A stretch of 64,000 nt of DNA from CALCKU01 sp964534845 (GCA_964534845.1 CAZHPV010000006.1:1-64000), one strand, 5' to 3'; shown: positions 17,378-27,524, counted from the stretch's first letter. The notes: generated by a model not told the origin, from the sequence alone. A program made the numbers and translations.

Positions 17378-18292
17378 ATGAAACGTGTTTTTACAGTGAC
17401 GTGTAGCGCTCTCATTATAATGGGGTGTCAGGGTTCAGATGCCGACACGGATAAAGCAAAACGGGTCGGGGTAAATTCAGAATGTTTAACGTCGCCCTCG
17501 CCTCCGCCGGTTAAACTGGCGGCGCAAACGGATTTCCAATTGGGAAGTCCAGAAGGAGGGTATCCGGAAGAGGCTCCGCGTCTGGCAAGTTTTCCGGCTT
17601 TTGATATTGACGCAACGGAAGTTACCAATGCGCAATTTGCCAAATTCGTCCAAGAGACGGGTTATATCACTACAGCCGAGAAACCCCACATAGCGAGCGG
17701 ACAGCCGGCAGGCGGGGCTGTTTTTAAGCCGCCGCGGGCCGGTCAAGCGGGGTGGTGGCAATTTATCGCGGGTGCGCATTGGCGCGCTCCGGAAGGTCCG
17801 AACTCGTATATAAAAGGGCGTGAGCAAGATCCTGTTGTGCAAGTCTCATTAGCGGACGCAAAGGCCTATGCGCAGTGGGCTGGGCGCGCTATTCCAAATG
17901 AAGCCCAATGGGAATATGCCGCGCGGGCAGGGGTGCGGACACCTTATATGTGGGGCAGTGAAGACAAACAAGATGTGAGCACAAAGGCGGCTAATATTTG
18001 GCAGGGGGCCTTTCCCCTTGAAAACACAGGGGAAGACGGTTTTGTCGGCCGCGCTCCTATTGGCTGTTATCCTTCAAATGCATATGGGCTTTATGATATG
18101 ATCGGCAATGTTTGGGAATGGACGCTAACGCCATTTGAGCTCAGCCCGTCTAAAATTGATTATGCGATTAAAGGGGGATCGTTTTTATGTGCACCGAATT
18201 ATTGTGTGCGCTACCGCGCACCGGCCCGTCAGCCGCATGAGCAGGATTTTTCGACCAATCATATTGGATTTCGCACAGTGTCAAAACCCTGA
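17378..18292 (+). CDS. Lipoprotein of the formylglycine-generating enzyme (SUMF1/FGE-sulfatase) family
   Basis: The 304 residues start with a lipoprotein signal (lipobox LIIMGC, lipidated C17), then an FGE-sulfatase domain from about 50 to 302. Family landmarks are ATEVTNAQFAKFV, EAQWEYAARAG, YDMIGNVWEW and the end IGFRTV. Unlike many FGE-like paralogues it keeps the copper-binding cysteine pair C271/C276 (FLCAPNYC, a CX4C), needed to oxidise a sulfatase cysteine to formylglycine. A lipid anchor puts it at a membrane facing the periplasm, unusual for an enzyme that acts on unfolded sulfatases. No sulfatase gene is in the window. Confidence 0.88.
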   Translation: MKRVFTVTCSALIIMGCQGSDADTDKAKRVGVNSECLTSPSPPPVKLAAQTDFQLGSPEGGYPEEAPRLASFPAFDIDATEVTNAQFAKFVQETGYITTAEKPHIASGQPAGGAVFKPPRAGQAGWWQFIAGAHWRAPEGPNSYIKGREQDPVVQVSLADAKAYAQWAGRAIPNEAQWEYAARAGVRTPYMWGSEDKQDVSTKAANIWQGAFPLENTGEDGFVGRAPIGCYPSNAYGLYDMIGNVWEWTLTPFELSPSKIDYAIKGGSFLCAPNYCVRYRAPARQPHEQDFSTNHIGFRTVSKP

Positions 18293-18320
18293 GACGGCTC
18301 GTTTGGATAGACCTGTTAAA

Positions 18321-19076
18321 TCAGGCCGGAAACTCTTTATAAAAATATGTTTTGCCCCTCTGATAAGAGTGGAAAATACGGGGCGGGGCGGAGGGCAGGG
18401 CTAAATATTGTTCGAGTACTTGTAACATCATTTTCGTGGCGCGTTGCAAATCCAGTTTTCCAATCTCGTCAAATGAGAACCAATCTACATTTGACAATTC
18501 TGCGCTATCGGAAATTGGCGGCGGCGTGCCAGTTAAATGTTTTACAAAAAACCATGTGTCGTAACGCCTATGGCGGTGAGGCGGGGTAACGGCGCGTCCA
18601 AAAACTTCTATCCCGCTTAGATCAGCGATCTGTCCCTGGTCATGTAAAGCCTGCCAGCCCGCATTTTTCATATTGCGTATTGTGTCTTGAGGTTGTCCCA
18701 GAATAAGACTTGTTTCTTCAAAGGTCTCCCTTATGGATGCCAGCACAATAGCGCGGGCCTTGCGCGGATTATAAGCGGCCTCCAAAATGGTCTCTGTTCG
18801 CGGGGATAAATCCCCTATATAGGGAGCATAACTGTCAGCGCGCTCAACCCGCCCGCCCGGAAAAACGAAAACGCTGGGCATAAAATCATTTTTCGAGCTG
18901 CGTTGGCCCATTAAAATTTTAGGCTTGTCTTTTGGCCCTTTTAACAAAACAATAGTCGAGGCAATGCGCGGACGTGGAGCCCGTTTAAGCGCTAGGCGGC
19001 GCGCCTTTTCTTCCGCATTCATAATAATTTTGCCGGGAATGACTATTTCAGTTTTCGAGGGCGTTTTCATGCTCAT
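18321..19076 (-). CDS. NUDIX hydrolase (NUDT19/CoA-diphosphatase-like)
   Basis: A 251-residue hydrolase with a split Nudix box. The leading FPGGRVERAD and the catalytic RETFEETSLILG (EE metal ligands) are separated by about 35 extra residues. This insertion is typical of the NUDT19-like branch acting on CoA-type or similar diphosphates. It follows rnr by 18 bases on the same strand and probably ends that operon. The first ATG is used here; another at codon 19 (MNAEEKARR) is equally possible. Confidence 0.85.
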   Translation of the reverse strand: MSMKTPSKTEIVIPGKIIMNAEEKARRLALKRAPRPRIASTIVLLKGPKDKPKILMGQRSSKNDFMPSVFVFPGGRVERADSYAPYIGDLSPRTETILEAAYNPRKARAIVLASIRETFEETSLILGQPQDTIRNMKNAGWQALHDQGQIADLSGIEVFGRAVTPPHRHRRYDTWFFVKHLTGTPPPISDSAELSNVDWFSFDEIGKLDLQRATKMMLQVLEQYLALPSAPPRIFHSYQRGKTYFYKEFPA

Positions 19077-19094
19077 AAATCTCGTTTATTTTAG

Positions 19095-21365
19095 TTATCG
19101 TCGTCTCGACCGGCTACCTTTTTTTGCCCCGAAAGGACGGTTATTGCGCGAATGGCCGCCCCTGCGAGCGGTTCCGCGTTTCGGTTTGGGGCCTTTTTCA
19201 GGTTTTGTCAGCATTTCAAAAATCAGACTGCCGGTTATACCATCTGCTTCTTTTAGCCGAACCTCTACCTGACGCCCAAAGCGGTATCTATTACCCGTAT
19301 CCGCCCCGATCAGGGAGCGGGATTTTTCTTCAAAGACATAATATTCATTGCCCAGATCACGCGCAATAATCAATCCGTCTGCCCCCGTTTCATCCAGTGT
19401 GATAAAGAGTCCGAATTTTGTGACCCCGGTTATGCGTGCGCTAAACACCGCGCCAATCCGCTTTTCCAAATAGCGGGCAATATAGCGATCTTTAGCGTCC
19501 CGTTCCGCGCTGGCAGCGCGGCGTTCCATATCGGAAATATGTTCCGAAATTTCTTTAAGGCGGGATTGTTCGCGTTTTGTTGTTCCGTCATCTCCCAGAT
19601 CAAATGTCGCAATAAGGGCGCGGTGCACAACAAGGTCTGCATAACGGCGAATTGGGGATGTAAAATGGGCGTAATGGGTCAGGTTAAGTCCGAAATGCCC
19701 TTTTGGCTCAGGCCCGTAATAGGCTTGGCTCTGAGAGCGTAGAACCGACATGGAGATAATGTCCGTCATATCCATTTTGCGGGCTTTTTCCATAAGCAGG
19801 TTAAAGCGGCGCGGGCTTACTTTCTCTCCGAGTGAAAATTTCAGACCAAGGGGCGGTAAAAATTCGGACAGGCTTTGGAGTTTTTCGCGGGCAGGAGGTT
19901 CATGCACCCTTACAATGGTTATTGCGTTTTTTTCAAAGAGGGCTTCAGCGGCTGCAACATTGGCTTGAACCATAAATTCCTCGATGAGTTTATGGGCATC
20001 GAAACGCTCACGCAGGCTAACTTTGGTGACCTCGCCTTTATCATTCACATGCACGCGGCGTTCTGGAAGCTCTATATCAAGGGGTGCGCGCGCCTCTCTA
20101 GCGCCTCGCAAGGTTTTATAAGCCGCAAAAATATCGCCAAGTATAGGCATAACAGGCTGGGCCGCGTCTCCGGGCTGACCGTCAAAGCCTTCTTGGGCTT
20201 GTGCATATGTCAGTCGGGCATGGGAGCGCATAATCCCGCGGGTAAATCTATGGGTGCGTTTTTTCCCGCTTCTATCAAATATCATTTTTACCGCCATACA
20301 GGCCCGGTCTTCATGCGGGCGTAGGGAGCATAAATCCGAAGACAGTTCATGGGGTAACATCGGCTCCACCCGGTCTGGCAGATAGACCGAATTTCCGCGC
20401 ATTTCCGCGGCTTTATCAAGCGGGCTATCCGGTGTTACAAAGGCGGCGACATCGGCAATAGCGACCCAGATAATCCAGCCGTCTTTGTTTTTTGGGTCTG
20501 TGTCGGCACAGGCATAGACCGCATCGTCAAAGTCCTTGGCATCTGCCGGGTCTATTGTAATCAGGGGTAAGTCTCGCAAATCTTCGCGTGCGCCTGAGAG
20601 GGTTGGTAGCTTTAAATTTTTGGCCTGTTCAATGACAGCGTCTGGAAATCCAATCGGAATATTATGGCTTTTAAGTGAAATCAGGCTTGCAGCTTTCGGC
20701 CCGTCTGCGGGTCCTAAAACATCCGTAATTTCAGCGATACGGTCATAGCGGTTTTTATTACGATTTTTGGCGCGAAACATGACCAATGTTTGCGCGCCGC
20801 CCCTGTCGGTTGTGTCGGTTATCTCATCGGGTAGGCGTGAGGGCCGGTATTCTTGGCGCGCTTTTTTATCAACGGGCTTTATAGCCCATCCGCGCCCGTC
20901 CTTATATAATATGCCCATATGCTGACTGGGGCCGTCACCCAGTTTCTTCATGACAGAGGCGATAATAAAGCCGTCTTTTTCTTTGATACGGCAAAGGACG
21001 CGTGCGCCGACGCCAATTGTCGCCGGTTTTTTGTGCTTCGAGCTTTTAACAGGGGGGCCTTCGCGCACGATCAACTTTGGCGGTTCGCCGTCTCCTTTAT
21101 AGGGTTCAGGCTCACCAATCATATCACCTTGGTCGTCCAGACCTGTTACGCGAATAACCATAACGGAGGGTAAGGCGCCGGCCTCCCTATAGGTTTTTTT
21201 TGACGATAAAATCAGGATGCCATCATCCACCATTTCACGCAAAAGCTGGCGTAATTCGCGCCTGTCTTCACCTTTTATATCCAATCGACGGGCGAGGGAT
21301 TTTCGGTCAAGACGGTCAGGAAATTCGCGTATTGTGTTTAGTAATATGTCGCGTGAAAGACCCAT
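19095..21365 (-). CDS. rnr: Ribonuclease R
   Basis: A 756-residue 3'-5' exoribonuclease of the RNB family that degrades structured RNA. It has an N-terminal winged helix, cold-shock domains, the RNB catalytic core with the Asp cluster in TIDPADAKDFDDAVYA (about 270-285), the HFGLNLTHYAHFTSPIRRYADL signature and an S1 domain (about 640-725). A basic tail (RRGGHSRNNRPFG and following) ends the protein. It lies 60 bases downstream of topA, as in many alphaproteobacteria. Confidence 0.97.
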   Translation of the reverse strand: MGLSRDILLNTIREFPDRLDRKSLARRLDIKGEDRRELRQLLREMVDDGILILSSKKTYREAGALPSVMVIRVTGLDDQGDMIGEPEPYKGDGEPPKLIVREGPPVKSSKHKKPATIGVGARVLCRIKEKDGFIIASVMKKLGDGPSQHMGILYKDGRGWAIKPVDKKARQEYRPSRLPDEITDTTDRGGAQTLVMFRAKNRNKNRYDRIAEITDVLGPADGPKAASLISLKSHNIPIGFPDAVIEQAKNLKLPTLSGAREDLRDLPLITIDPADAKDFDDAVYACADTDPKNKDGWIIWVAIADVAAFVTPDSPLDKAAEMRGNSVYLPDRVEPMLPHELSSDLCSLRPHEDRACMAVKMIFDRSGKKRTHRFTRGIMRSHARLTYAQAQEGFDGQPGDAAQPVMPILGDIFAAYKTLRGAREARAPLDIELPERRVHVNDKGEVTKVSLRERFDAHKLIEEFMVQANVAAAEALFEKNAITIVRVHEPPAREKLQSLSEFLPPLGLKFSLGEKVSPRRFNLLMEKARKMDMTDIISMSVLRSQSQAYYGPEPKGHFGLNLTHYAHFTSPIRRYADLVVHRALIATFDLGDDGTTKREQSRLKEISEHISDMERRAASAERDAKDRYIARYLEKRIGAVFSARITGVTKFGLFITLDETGADGLIIARDLGNEYYVFEEKSRSLIGADTGNRYRFGRQVEVRLKEADGITGSLIFEMLTKPEKGPKPKRGTARRGGHSRNNRPFGAKKGSRSRRR

Positions 21366-21425
21366 AGCGTTCTATGGTGGCGTTTGCGGATTTTAGCAAG
21401 GGTCAGACCTGTGCAAGCTTTAGGT

Positions 21426-23987
21426 CTATTTAGCCTTAGCTGTTTTCTTTTTGGCGGCTTTCTTTTTAGCGGGTTTTTTCTTCTTGCCACCCTTGGCTTC
21501 TTTCTCGGCAATATATTCTAGTGCCATATCCATATTCACATCTTCAGGCTTGGTGCCTTTGGGGATGGTGGCATTTATTTTTTCATATTTGACATAAGCC
21601 CCGTAACGTCCGTCCATGATCCGCACGGGGTGTTCGGTCGAGGGATGTTTGCCTAGATCCTTTAGCACTTTACCCGCGCTACGACCGCGTCCCGGATTAG
21701 CGCGTTTCTCCGCGAGCATCACCACGGCGCGGTTTAGCCCGATTTCAAACATTTCATCTGCCGTTGGCAAGTTCACATAGGTTCCGTCATGTAGGATGTA
21801 AGGCCCAAAGCGCCCAATCGCGCCGGAAATCTTCTTGCCGTCATCCGGATGATCGCCAACATGACGCGGTAATGAGAGCAAGCGTAAGGCTTTCTCAAGG
21901 TCAATAGAATCATATGGCCAGTTCTTAGGCAGTGATGTCCGCTTGGGCTTTTTATCAGTCGCCATTTCCACATAAGGCCCAAACCGTCCATTTTTGAGCA
22001 TAATGTCAACACCCGTATCAGGATGGACGCCGAGCATTTTATCCTCGCCGACATCCGGCGCGTTATCAGCTTGTCCAAAGGGGCGGGTAAATTTACAATC
22101 CGGGTAATTTGAGCACCCGACAAAGGCGCCGAATTTACCCAGTTTGAGAGAGAGCTGCCCGTCACTACAACTTGTGCATTTTCGCGGGTCCGAGCCGTCT
22201 TCCTTATCGGGGAAGACAAGCGGACGCAATGCGTCATTAAGGGCATCAAGGACATGGGTGACACGCAAATCCTTGGTCTCGGCTACGTGGGAGGAGAATT
22301 GATCCCAAAAGTCATGTAAGAGTTTTTTCCATGATAAATTACCAGCAGAAACCAAATCCAGACGCTCTTCCAGATCAGCCGTGTAGTCATATTGGACATA
22401 TTTATTGAAGAAATTTTCAAGAAAGGCGGTAACCAAACGGCCTTTATCATCTGGGGTAAAGCGCCGCTTGTCCAAATTCACATAACCACGGTCCTGTAAC
22501 ACTTTCAGAATCGAGGCATAGGTTGAAGGTCGCCCAATACCGAGCTCTTCCATGCGTTTAACCAGAGAGGCCTCTGAAAAACGCGGCGGTGGTTGAGTGA
22601 AATGTTGCTCCGCATTTACGTTTTTGGCAGGTGCTTTATCTCCCGTCGCGACGGCTGGCAGTAAGGCATTATCGTCTTCGTCTTTATCCTCAATCGATTT
22701 TGCAGCCTCATAGAGTTTTAGAAACCCGTCAAATTTCACGACCTGACCCGAGGCGCGCAAGGTCACACTATTGGCTTTGTCTGTGATCTCAATCGTTGTG
22801 CGTTCAAGCTGAGCTGCTGACATCTGGCTCGCCATGGCGCGTTTCCATATCAGATCATATAGCTTTGCCATATCGCCTGTCAGTTTTAAATTGTCTGGAT
22901 GGCGGTTGAAACTTGTCGGACGGATTGCCTCATGCGCTTCCTGCGCATTTTTGGCCTTGGATTTGAACATGCGCGGCGATTTTGGCAAATAGTTTGCGCC
23001 GTAATTTTCTTCTATCGTGTTACGACACTCCGTTATGGCTTCGCCCACCATGGAAATACCGTCTGTTCGCATATAGGTGATTAACCCAACGGTTTCTCCG
23101 CCAATATTGACACCTTCATATAGCTTTTGCGCTGTTTGCATGGTGCGTGTGGCCGAAAAGCCGAGCTTGCGGGACGCATCTTGCTGTAAGGTCGAGGTTT
23201 GAAACGGGGCGTATGGGTTCCGTTTAAGCGGTTTGGCGACGACTGAACTAATGGTCGTGTCTGCCGCTTGGACAGCAGCTTTGGCTGCCATGGCTTTTTC
23301 TTCATTATTTAGTGAGAACTTATCAAGCTTTTCGCCGTTAAGCGCTACGAGCTTAGCCGGAAAATCTTTGCCTGATTTACTGGTGATTTTTGTATCGACT
23401 GTCCAATATTCGCGGGGGTCGAACTTTTCGATTTCTGTTTCGCGTTCGCAAATTAATCGCAGGGCAACAGATTGTACGCGTCCTGCAGAACGCGCGCCCG
23501 GTAGTTTGCGCCATAAAACAGGGGATAAGGTAAAGCCGACGAGATAATCCAATGCCCGTCTTGCCAGATAGGCTTCCACCAATTCCATATCCAGCTCTCG
23601 GGGGCTGGCAATGGCATCGGTTACGGATTTTTTGGTGATGGCGTTAAAGACAACACGCTCAATGGGTTTATCTTTCAAGGCCTTTTTCTTGTGAAGCACT
23701 TCGAGTAAGTGCCAAGAAATGGCCTCGCCTTCGCGGTCCGGGTCGGTCGCCAGAATAAGTTTATCAGCGGCTTTGAGCGCGGTCTCTATATCTTTTATGC
23801 GGCTTTTGGATTTTATATCGACAGACCATGTCATGGCAAAATCTTCGTCTGGATTGACGGAACCATTTTTAGACGGCAAGTCCCGTACATGGCCAAAGCT
23901 CGCTAAAACCTTATAGCCGGTGCCGAGATATTTTTCGATGGTTTTGGCTTTTGCAGGGGATTCTACAATAACAAGGTTCTGGCTCAT
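21426..23987 (-). CDS. topA: DNA topoisomerase I
   Basis: Type IA topoisomerase of 853 residues that relaxes negative supercoils. The Toprim domain is at the start (LVIVESPAKAKTI, then ATDPDREGEAISWH). The catalytic tyrosine lies in YMRTDG. C-terminal CxxC zinc ribbons (CTSCSDG, CSNYPDCKF), repeated YGAYVKY/FGPYV modules and a Lys/Ala-rich tail follow. The ATG at 23987 (MSQNLVIVE) matches homologues; an upstream GTG would add ten unlikely residues. It sits between dprA and rnr, a common alphaproteobacterial order, though a small gene of unknown function on the opposite strand separates it from dprA. Confidence 0.97.
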   Translation of the reverse strand: MSQNLVIVESPAKAKTIEKYLGTGYKVLASFGHVRDLPSKNGSVNPDEDFAMTWSVDIKSKSRIKDIETALKAADKLILATDPDREGEAISWHLLEVLHKKKALKDKPIERVVFNAITKKSVTDAIASPRELDMELVEAYLARRALDYLVGFTLSPVLWRKLPGARSAGRVQSVALRLICERETEIEKFDPREYWTVDTKITSKSGKDFPAKLVALNGEKLDKFSLNNEEKAMAAKAAVQAADTTISSVVAKPLKRNPYAPFQTSTLQQDASRKLGFSATRTMQTAQKLYEGVNIGGETVGLITYMRTDGISMVGEAITECRNTIEENYGANYLPKSPRMFKSKAKNAQEAHEAIRPTSFNRHPDNLKLTGDMAKLYDLIWKRAMASQMSAAQLERTTIEITDKANSVTLRASGQVVKFDGFLKLYEAAKSIEDKDEDDNALLPAVATGDKAPAKNVNAEQHFTQPPPRFSEASLVKRMEELGIGRPSTYASILKVLQDRGYVNLDKRRFTPDDKGRLVTAFLENFFNKYVQYDYTADLEERLDLVSAGNLSWKKLLHDFWDQFSSHVAETKDLRVTHVLDALNDALRPLVFPDKEDGSDPRKCTSCSDGQLSLKLGKFGAFVGCSNYPDCKFTRPFGQADNAPDVGEDKMLGVHPDTGVDIMLKNGRFGPYVEMATDKKPKRTSLPKNWPYDSIDLEKALRLLSLPRHVGDHPDDGKKISGAIGRFGPYILHDGTYVNLPTADEMFEIGLNRAVVMLAEKRANPGRGRSAGKVLKDLGKHPSTEHPVRIMDGRYGAYVKYEKINATIPKGTKPEDVNMDMALEYIAEKEAKGGKKKKPAKKKAAKKKTAKAK

Positions 23988-24152
23988 ACATATCCAATAA
24001 TAACGAATCTTGCCCACACCAATTTATGGGTCTGCAAATTTTGCGCAGACATGGGGCAAGCCTTCCATATTGTCAACACTTGGTATGCTTTTCAGAAATT
24101 TGCAGAACAAAATGCCTGAATTTTGGTCACAATGTTTATTTGGCATTACCTA

Positions 24153-24182
24153 TTGACATGCACGTTAAGAGTGTATTATATA
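24153..24182 (+). promoter_or_regulatory. Strong sigma-70-type promoter candidate
   Basis: A consensus TTGACA (24153-24158) is followed after 18 bases by TATATA (24177-24182) inside a TA-rich run. It is about 80 bases upstream of the small gene at 24265 and oriented towards it. Confidence 0.55.
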
Positions 24183-24264
24183 TAAATTGCATTTTAGAGT
24201 TTAAATCTTAATGTATATGTGGGATTTTAATTTTCGTTGCCTAATAAGAGGAAAGGGCGAGGTT

Positions 24265-24477
24265 ATGAACCACAACTTACAGAAAATGAATCAGGTACCA
24301 GACTATGAGCCGTTTGCGCGCTCACAGTCAACCCGAAATTATATTGAGGATATGCTCAAAGAATTAAGGGATTTGGCGAGCAGTGCGGAAATCGACGATT
24401 TAACGGAATTGCTTAAAATGACTTCCATTGCGATCGAAACCAAAGGGCGTTTAGGTTTGATATTTCCGGAAGCGTAG
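24265..24477 (+). CDS. Small conserved hypothetical protein (70 aa)
   Basis: A 70-residue soluble, probably helical protein with the central stretch STRNYIEDMLKELRDLA and a second helix DDLTELLKMTSIAIETK. I recall similar short proteins in alphaproteobacteria but know no function. The ATG at 24265 is chosen because GAGGAAAGGGCGAGG precedes it; an in-frame ATG at 24211 lacks such a site and overlaps the promoter-proximal leader. A strong promoter candidate lies upstream. It is transcribed opposite to its neighbours. Confidence 0.7.
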   Translation: MNHNLQKMNQVPDYEPFARSQSTRNYIEDMLKELRDLASSAEIDDLTELLKMTSIAIETKGRLGLIFPEA

Positions 24478-24524
24478 TCTTACGCCAGTCTAGTCCGTGT
24501 TATTTAGCGATATAGGGTAGCTAT

Positions 24525-25637
24525 TTACACGGTCAGATTAATGCTCATGCGGCCATCAGGCTCAACAATTATATCGCCGTTAAGTTCAAGTTCCAAAAGG
24601 GCGGCCGTACAAACCGGAACCGGAATATTACTCAAACGGATGATTTCATCTCTTGGTGTCGCTGTAGGGGAGAGCAAAGAGGTGAGGTCGGACTTGGCCT
24701 GATCGATGTCCTTTTGAGCCGATTGCCAATCAAATTCAACCGCGCGGAAGTCCGTATCGGGTTCTTGGATAAAAGAACGCGGCAGGTTTTCAACAATATC
24801 TATGACGTCTGAGGCGCTTTCTATCAATGCGGCACCTTGTTGTATGAGACGGTTGCAGCCTTTGGTGCGTGGATCAAGCGGAGAACCGGGAGCGGCCATT
24901 ACTTCCCGGTTTTGTTCCAGGGCGTAGCGTGCGGTAATTAACGTACCAGAACGCTCAGCCGCCTCGATTACGACTGTGCCCAGACAAAGCCCGGAAATAA
25001 TCCGGTTACGACGCGGGAAATCGCGTGCTGTCGCTTTATGTCCAAGCGGGCTTTCTGAGATAAGCGCGCCTGTGTCCCGAATGGCATGGTAAAGTTCGGT
25101 ATTCTGTCGGGGGTAAATATGGTCAATGCCTCCGCCCAATACGGCGATAGTGCCGGTTTCGAGTGCGCCTGTATGGGCATTTGCATCAATGCCGCGCGCA
25201 AGACCGGAGACGACGACATAGCCGGCTTGGCCAAGTTCGAGACTAATTTGGCGGGCAAATCGTTGGCCTATGGCCGAGGCATTGCGAGAGCCGACAATGG
25301 CAATACTGGGCTTAGCAAGAATATCGAGGCGGCCCCAAAGAGCGATAAAGGGCGGCGGGGGATTGAGCGCGCGTAAATAGTGTGGATAGTCTGGCTCGCA
25401 TGCAAAAATATATCTAACCCCCATATTTTCAGCAGCGTCCATTTCGGCCTCAATTACTTCTACCGATGGAATGGAGATTGATTTTCGCCGGATAATTTGA
25501 GGGAGAGCCTGAAGGGCGGCACTGGCCGTTTTATATCGGGCTAAAAGATCGCGAAAGGAAACGGGACCAACGCTGGGTGTACGGATGAGGCGCAGCCAGT
25601 CCCGACGTTCAGAAAAGGAAAGCTCGCGCGGGGTCAA
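24525..25637 (-). CDS. dprA: DNA-processing protein DprA
   Basis: A 370-residue DprA/Smf protein that binds incoming single-stranded DNA and loads RecA during natural transformation. The Rossmann-like core has SRNASAIGQRFA, the phosphate-binding SGLARGIDANAHTGAL, and GGGIDHIYP followed by FPRRNRIISGL. A helix-hairpin-helix-like N-terminus (1-60) and a DprA winged-helix C-terminus (about 310-365) flank it. The start overlaps the plsY stop by four bases, so the two are translationally coupled. Confidence 0.96.
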   Translation of the reverse strand: MTPRELSFSERRDWLRLIRTPSVGPVSFRDLLARYKTASAALQALPQIIRRKSISIPSVEVIEAEMDAAENMGVRYIFACEPDYPHYLRALNPPPPFIALWGRLDILAKPSIAIVGSRNASAIGQRFARQISLELGQAGYVVVSGLARGIDANAHTGALETGTIAVLGGGIDHIYPRQNTELYHAIRDTGALISESPLGHKATARDFPRRNRIISGLCLGTVVIEAAERSGTLITARYALEQNREVMAAPGSPLDPRTKGCNRLIQQGAALIESASDVIDIVENLPRSFIQEPDTDFRAVEFDWQSAQKDIDQAKSDLTSLLSPTATPRDEIIRLSNIPVPVCTAALLELELNGDIIVEPDGRMSINLTV

Positions 25638-26242
25638 ATCTTTTCCGTTTTTTTGTTTCCGTCCGATCTGGGTTCTGTACCGTTGAGCAGTCGTTTAATA
25701 TTTTCCCGATGCCGAACGAATATGATTATGGTGAGCGAGAGTGCCATAAGGGCGATATCTTCGCGTCCCATAAAATAGGCTATTATCGGAGCCGAGGTGG
25801 CCGAGACCAGTGCTGATAAGGAAGAAATTTTCGTGAGGAAAAACATCGCCAGCCAGACCAGACAGGCGCTTAAGCCTATCGGAAAGCCAACGGCCAGCAG
25901 CGCGCCTAAAAATGTTGCAACGCCTTTGCCGCCTTTAAATTTCAACCAAACCGGATAGCAATGTCCCAAAAGAGCCGCAGAACCGGCTATAAGACCAAAG
26001 GGAGCGCCGAAAATTTTATGGAAAATAATGGCAGCCAGACCTGCCTTACCGGCATCTAATATCAAGGTCATCAGGGCCAGATCCTTACGGCCTGTTCGCA
26101 GCACATTCGTCGCTCCTATATTTCCAGAGCCAATATTTCTAATATCACCCTGACCAAATAATTTGGCGATAAGTAAGCCAAAAGGGATGGCTCCAAACAA
26201 ATATCCACCCAGAACAGACATGAAGAGAGTTGAGGAAAACAT
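25634..26242 (-). CDS. plsY: Glycerol-3-phosphate acyltransferase PlsY
   Basis: A 202-residue integral membrane enzyme that transfers acyl groups from acyl-phosphate to glycerol-3-phosphate, the first step of phospholipid synthesis. The three conserved loops are visible: SGNIGATNVLR, HCYPVWLKFKGGKGVAT and IFVRHRENIKRLLNG. About five hydrophobic helices are present. First gene of the plsY-dprA pair. Confidence 0.97.
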   Translation of the reverse strand: MFSSTLFMSVLGGYLFGAIPFGLLIAKLFGQGDIRNIGSGNIGATNVLRTGRKDLALMTLILDAGKAGLAAIIFHKIFGAPFGLIAGSAALLGHCYPVWLKFKGGKGVATFLGALLAVGFPIGLSACLVWLAMFFLTKISSLSALVSATSAPIIAYFMGREDIALMALSLTIIIFVRHRENIKRLLNGTEPRSDGNKKTEKI

Positions 26243-26440
26243 AACAAGAACATGTATGAGAATGGTCGTTTTGTCAAAGTTTTTTAAAAGTTTGGCGTGG
26301 GGTGAGCGTAATAATAACTTGCACGCTAAAAGCCGGACTGGCTAGTAAAGTATGATATGATTTCTGATAATTGGGCATGGGAGAGCATAATTATATGCGC
26401 GATCATGTAGGCGAGAGATCATTTTGAAGGGGATAATCAT

Positions 26441-27478
26441 ATGTCCGGCAATTTGAGTGAAGACTTTTTCGAAGACATTTCAACGGCTGGTCTATTGGCC
26501 CAAACGCCGCTTTCCATTGTTATAACAAATCCCAATCTTAAAGATAATCCGATTGTGTTTTCCAATAGAGCCTTCGAAACGACGACGGGATATGCCAATA
26601 GCGCAGTTATCGGACGGAATTGTCGGTTTTTGCAAGGCGATGACACGGACCGTAAAAGTGTGGACGCCATTCGTGACGCGGTTAAGAGTGAAAAAGAGCT
26701 GCTGATAACGCTGTTAAATTACAGGGTTGATGGGCGCACATTTTGGAATGAGCTTAATCTCTCGCCTTTGTATAATACGGATAAGGAACTCGCCTATTTT
26801 TTAGGTATTCAGAGGGTTGTTCCCGGGCCGGAGGGAAAGACCCCTGAGCATATTACAGGCGATTTGCGACTTCAGGAAATTCAACATCGCGTCAAAAATC
26901 ATCTCTCTATGATCGTCAGTCTTATTCGCACCCAAGCCCGCTCTAAAGATTTTACAATCGAGGAAGGTTATACAACATTGGCTCGACGGATTGAGGCCCT
27001 GCAGATCCTTTATGAGCAATTAAATGTTGTATCCAATAAATATAATGTTGTGGATGTTGGTGCCTATGTTGGCCAGTTAGTCGCCTCGATAACACACCTT
27101 AATCCGATGGCAGGTATCCGCGTCGATCTGAAAACGATTTCGGCGGATATTTCTGTAGATCTTGCGGTTCAGATTGGTCTGATATTATCAGAAGTGCTTA
27201 CGAATGCATTCCAGCACGCCTTTACGGGACGGAGCCGAGGCCTTGTTACCATCGATGTTGCGCATGATATCGCAAGTGGCAGGTTATCGGTTACGGTTAC
27301 GGATGATGGTGTGGGTATGGAAAATCCACAAGACTGGCCGGCATTAGGTGGGTCCGGTAGTCATATTGTCAATGGTATGATTGATTTCGCAAATGCTGAG
27401 GTCGGCGTGCAGTCAAGCAAATCAGGCACGCAGATTGAAATTAAATTTCCTTTTGAAATATCAAAAAACGGAGTGTGA
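26441..27478 (+). CDS. LOV-domain blue-light sensor histidine kinase
   Basis: This 345-residue soluble kinase starts with a LOV domain (about 17-127) carrying the flavin-binding consensus GRNCRFLQG with photo-adduct cysteine C61, then NYRVDGRTFWNEL and FLGIQRVV. The kinase part is of the HisKA_2/HWE type: phosphoacceptor H149 in EIQHRVKNHLSM, N box EVLTNAFQHAF, and DDGVG with a divergent GGSGSHIV glycine box. Short kinases of this design in alphaproteobacteria sense blue light through FMN. The receiver gene 46 bases downstream is the likely partner. Confidence 0.93.
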   Translation: MSGNLSEDFFEDISTAGLLAQTPLSIVITNPNLKDNPIVFSNRAFETTTGYANSAVIGRNCRFLQGDDTDRKSVDAIRDAVKSEKELLITLLNYRVDGRTFWNELNLSPLYNTDKELAYFLGIQRVVPGPEGKTPEHITGDLRLQEIQHRVKNHLSMIVSLIRTQARSKDFTIEEGYTTLARRIEALQILYEQLNVVSNKYNVVDVGAYVGQLVASITHLNPMAGIRVDLKTISADISVDLAVQIGLILSEVLTNAFQHAFTGRSRGLVTIDVAHDIASGRLSVTVTDDGVGMENPQDWPALGGSGSHIVNGMIDFANAEVGVQSSKSGTQIEIKFPFEISKNGV

Positions 27479-27524
27479 CATATTATAATGCCCTATTATA
27501 AATTACCACACATAAGGATTTAAA

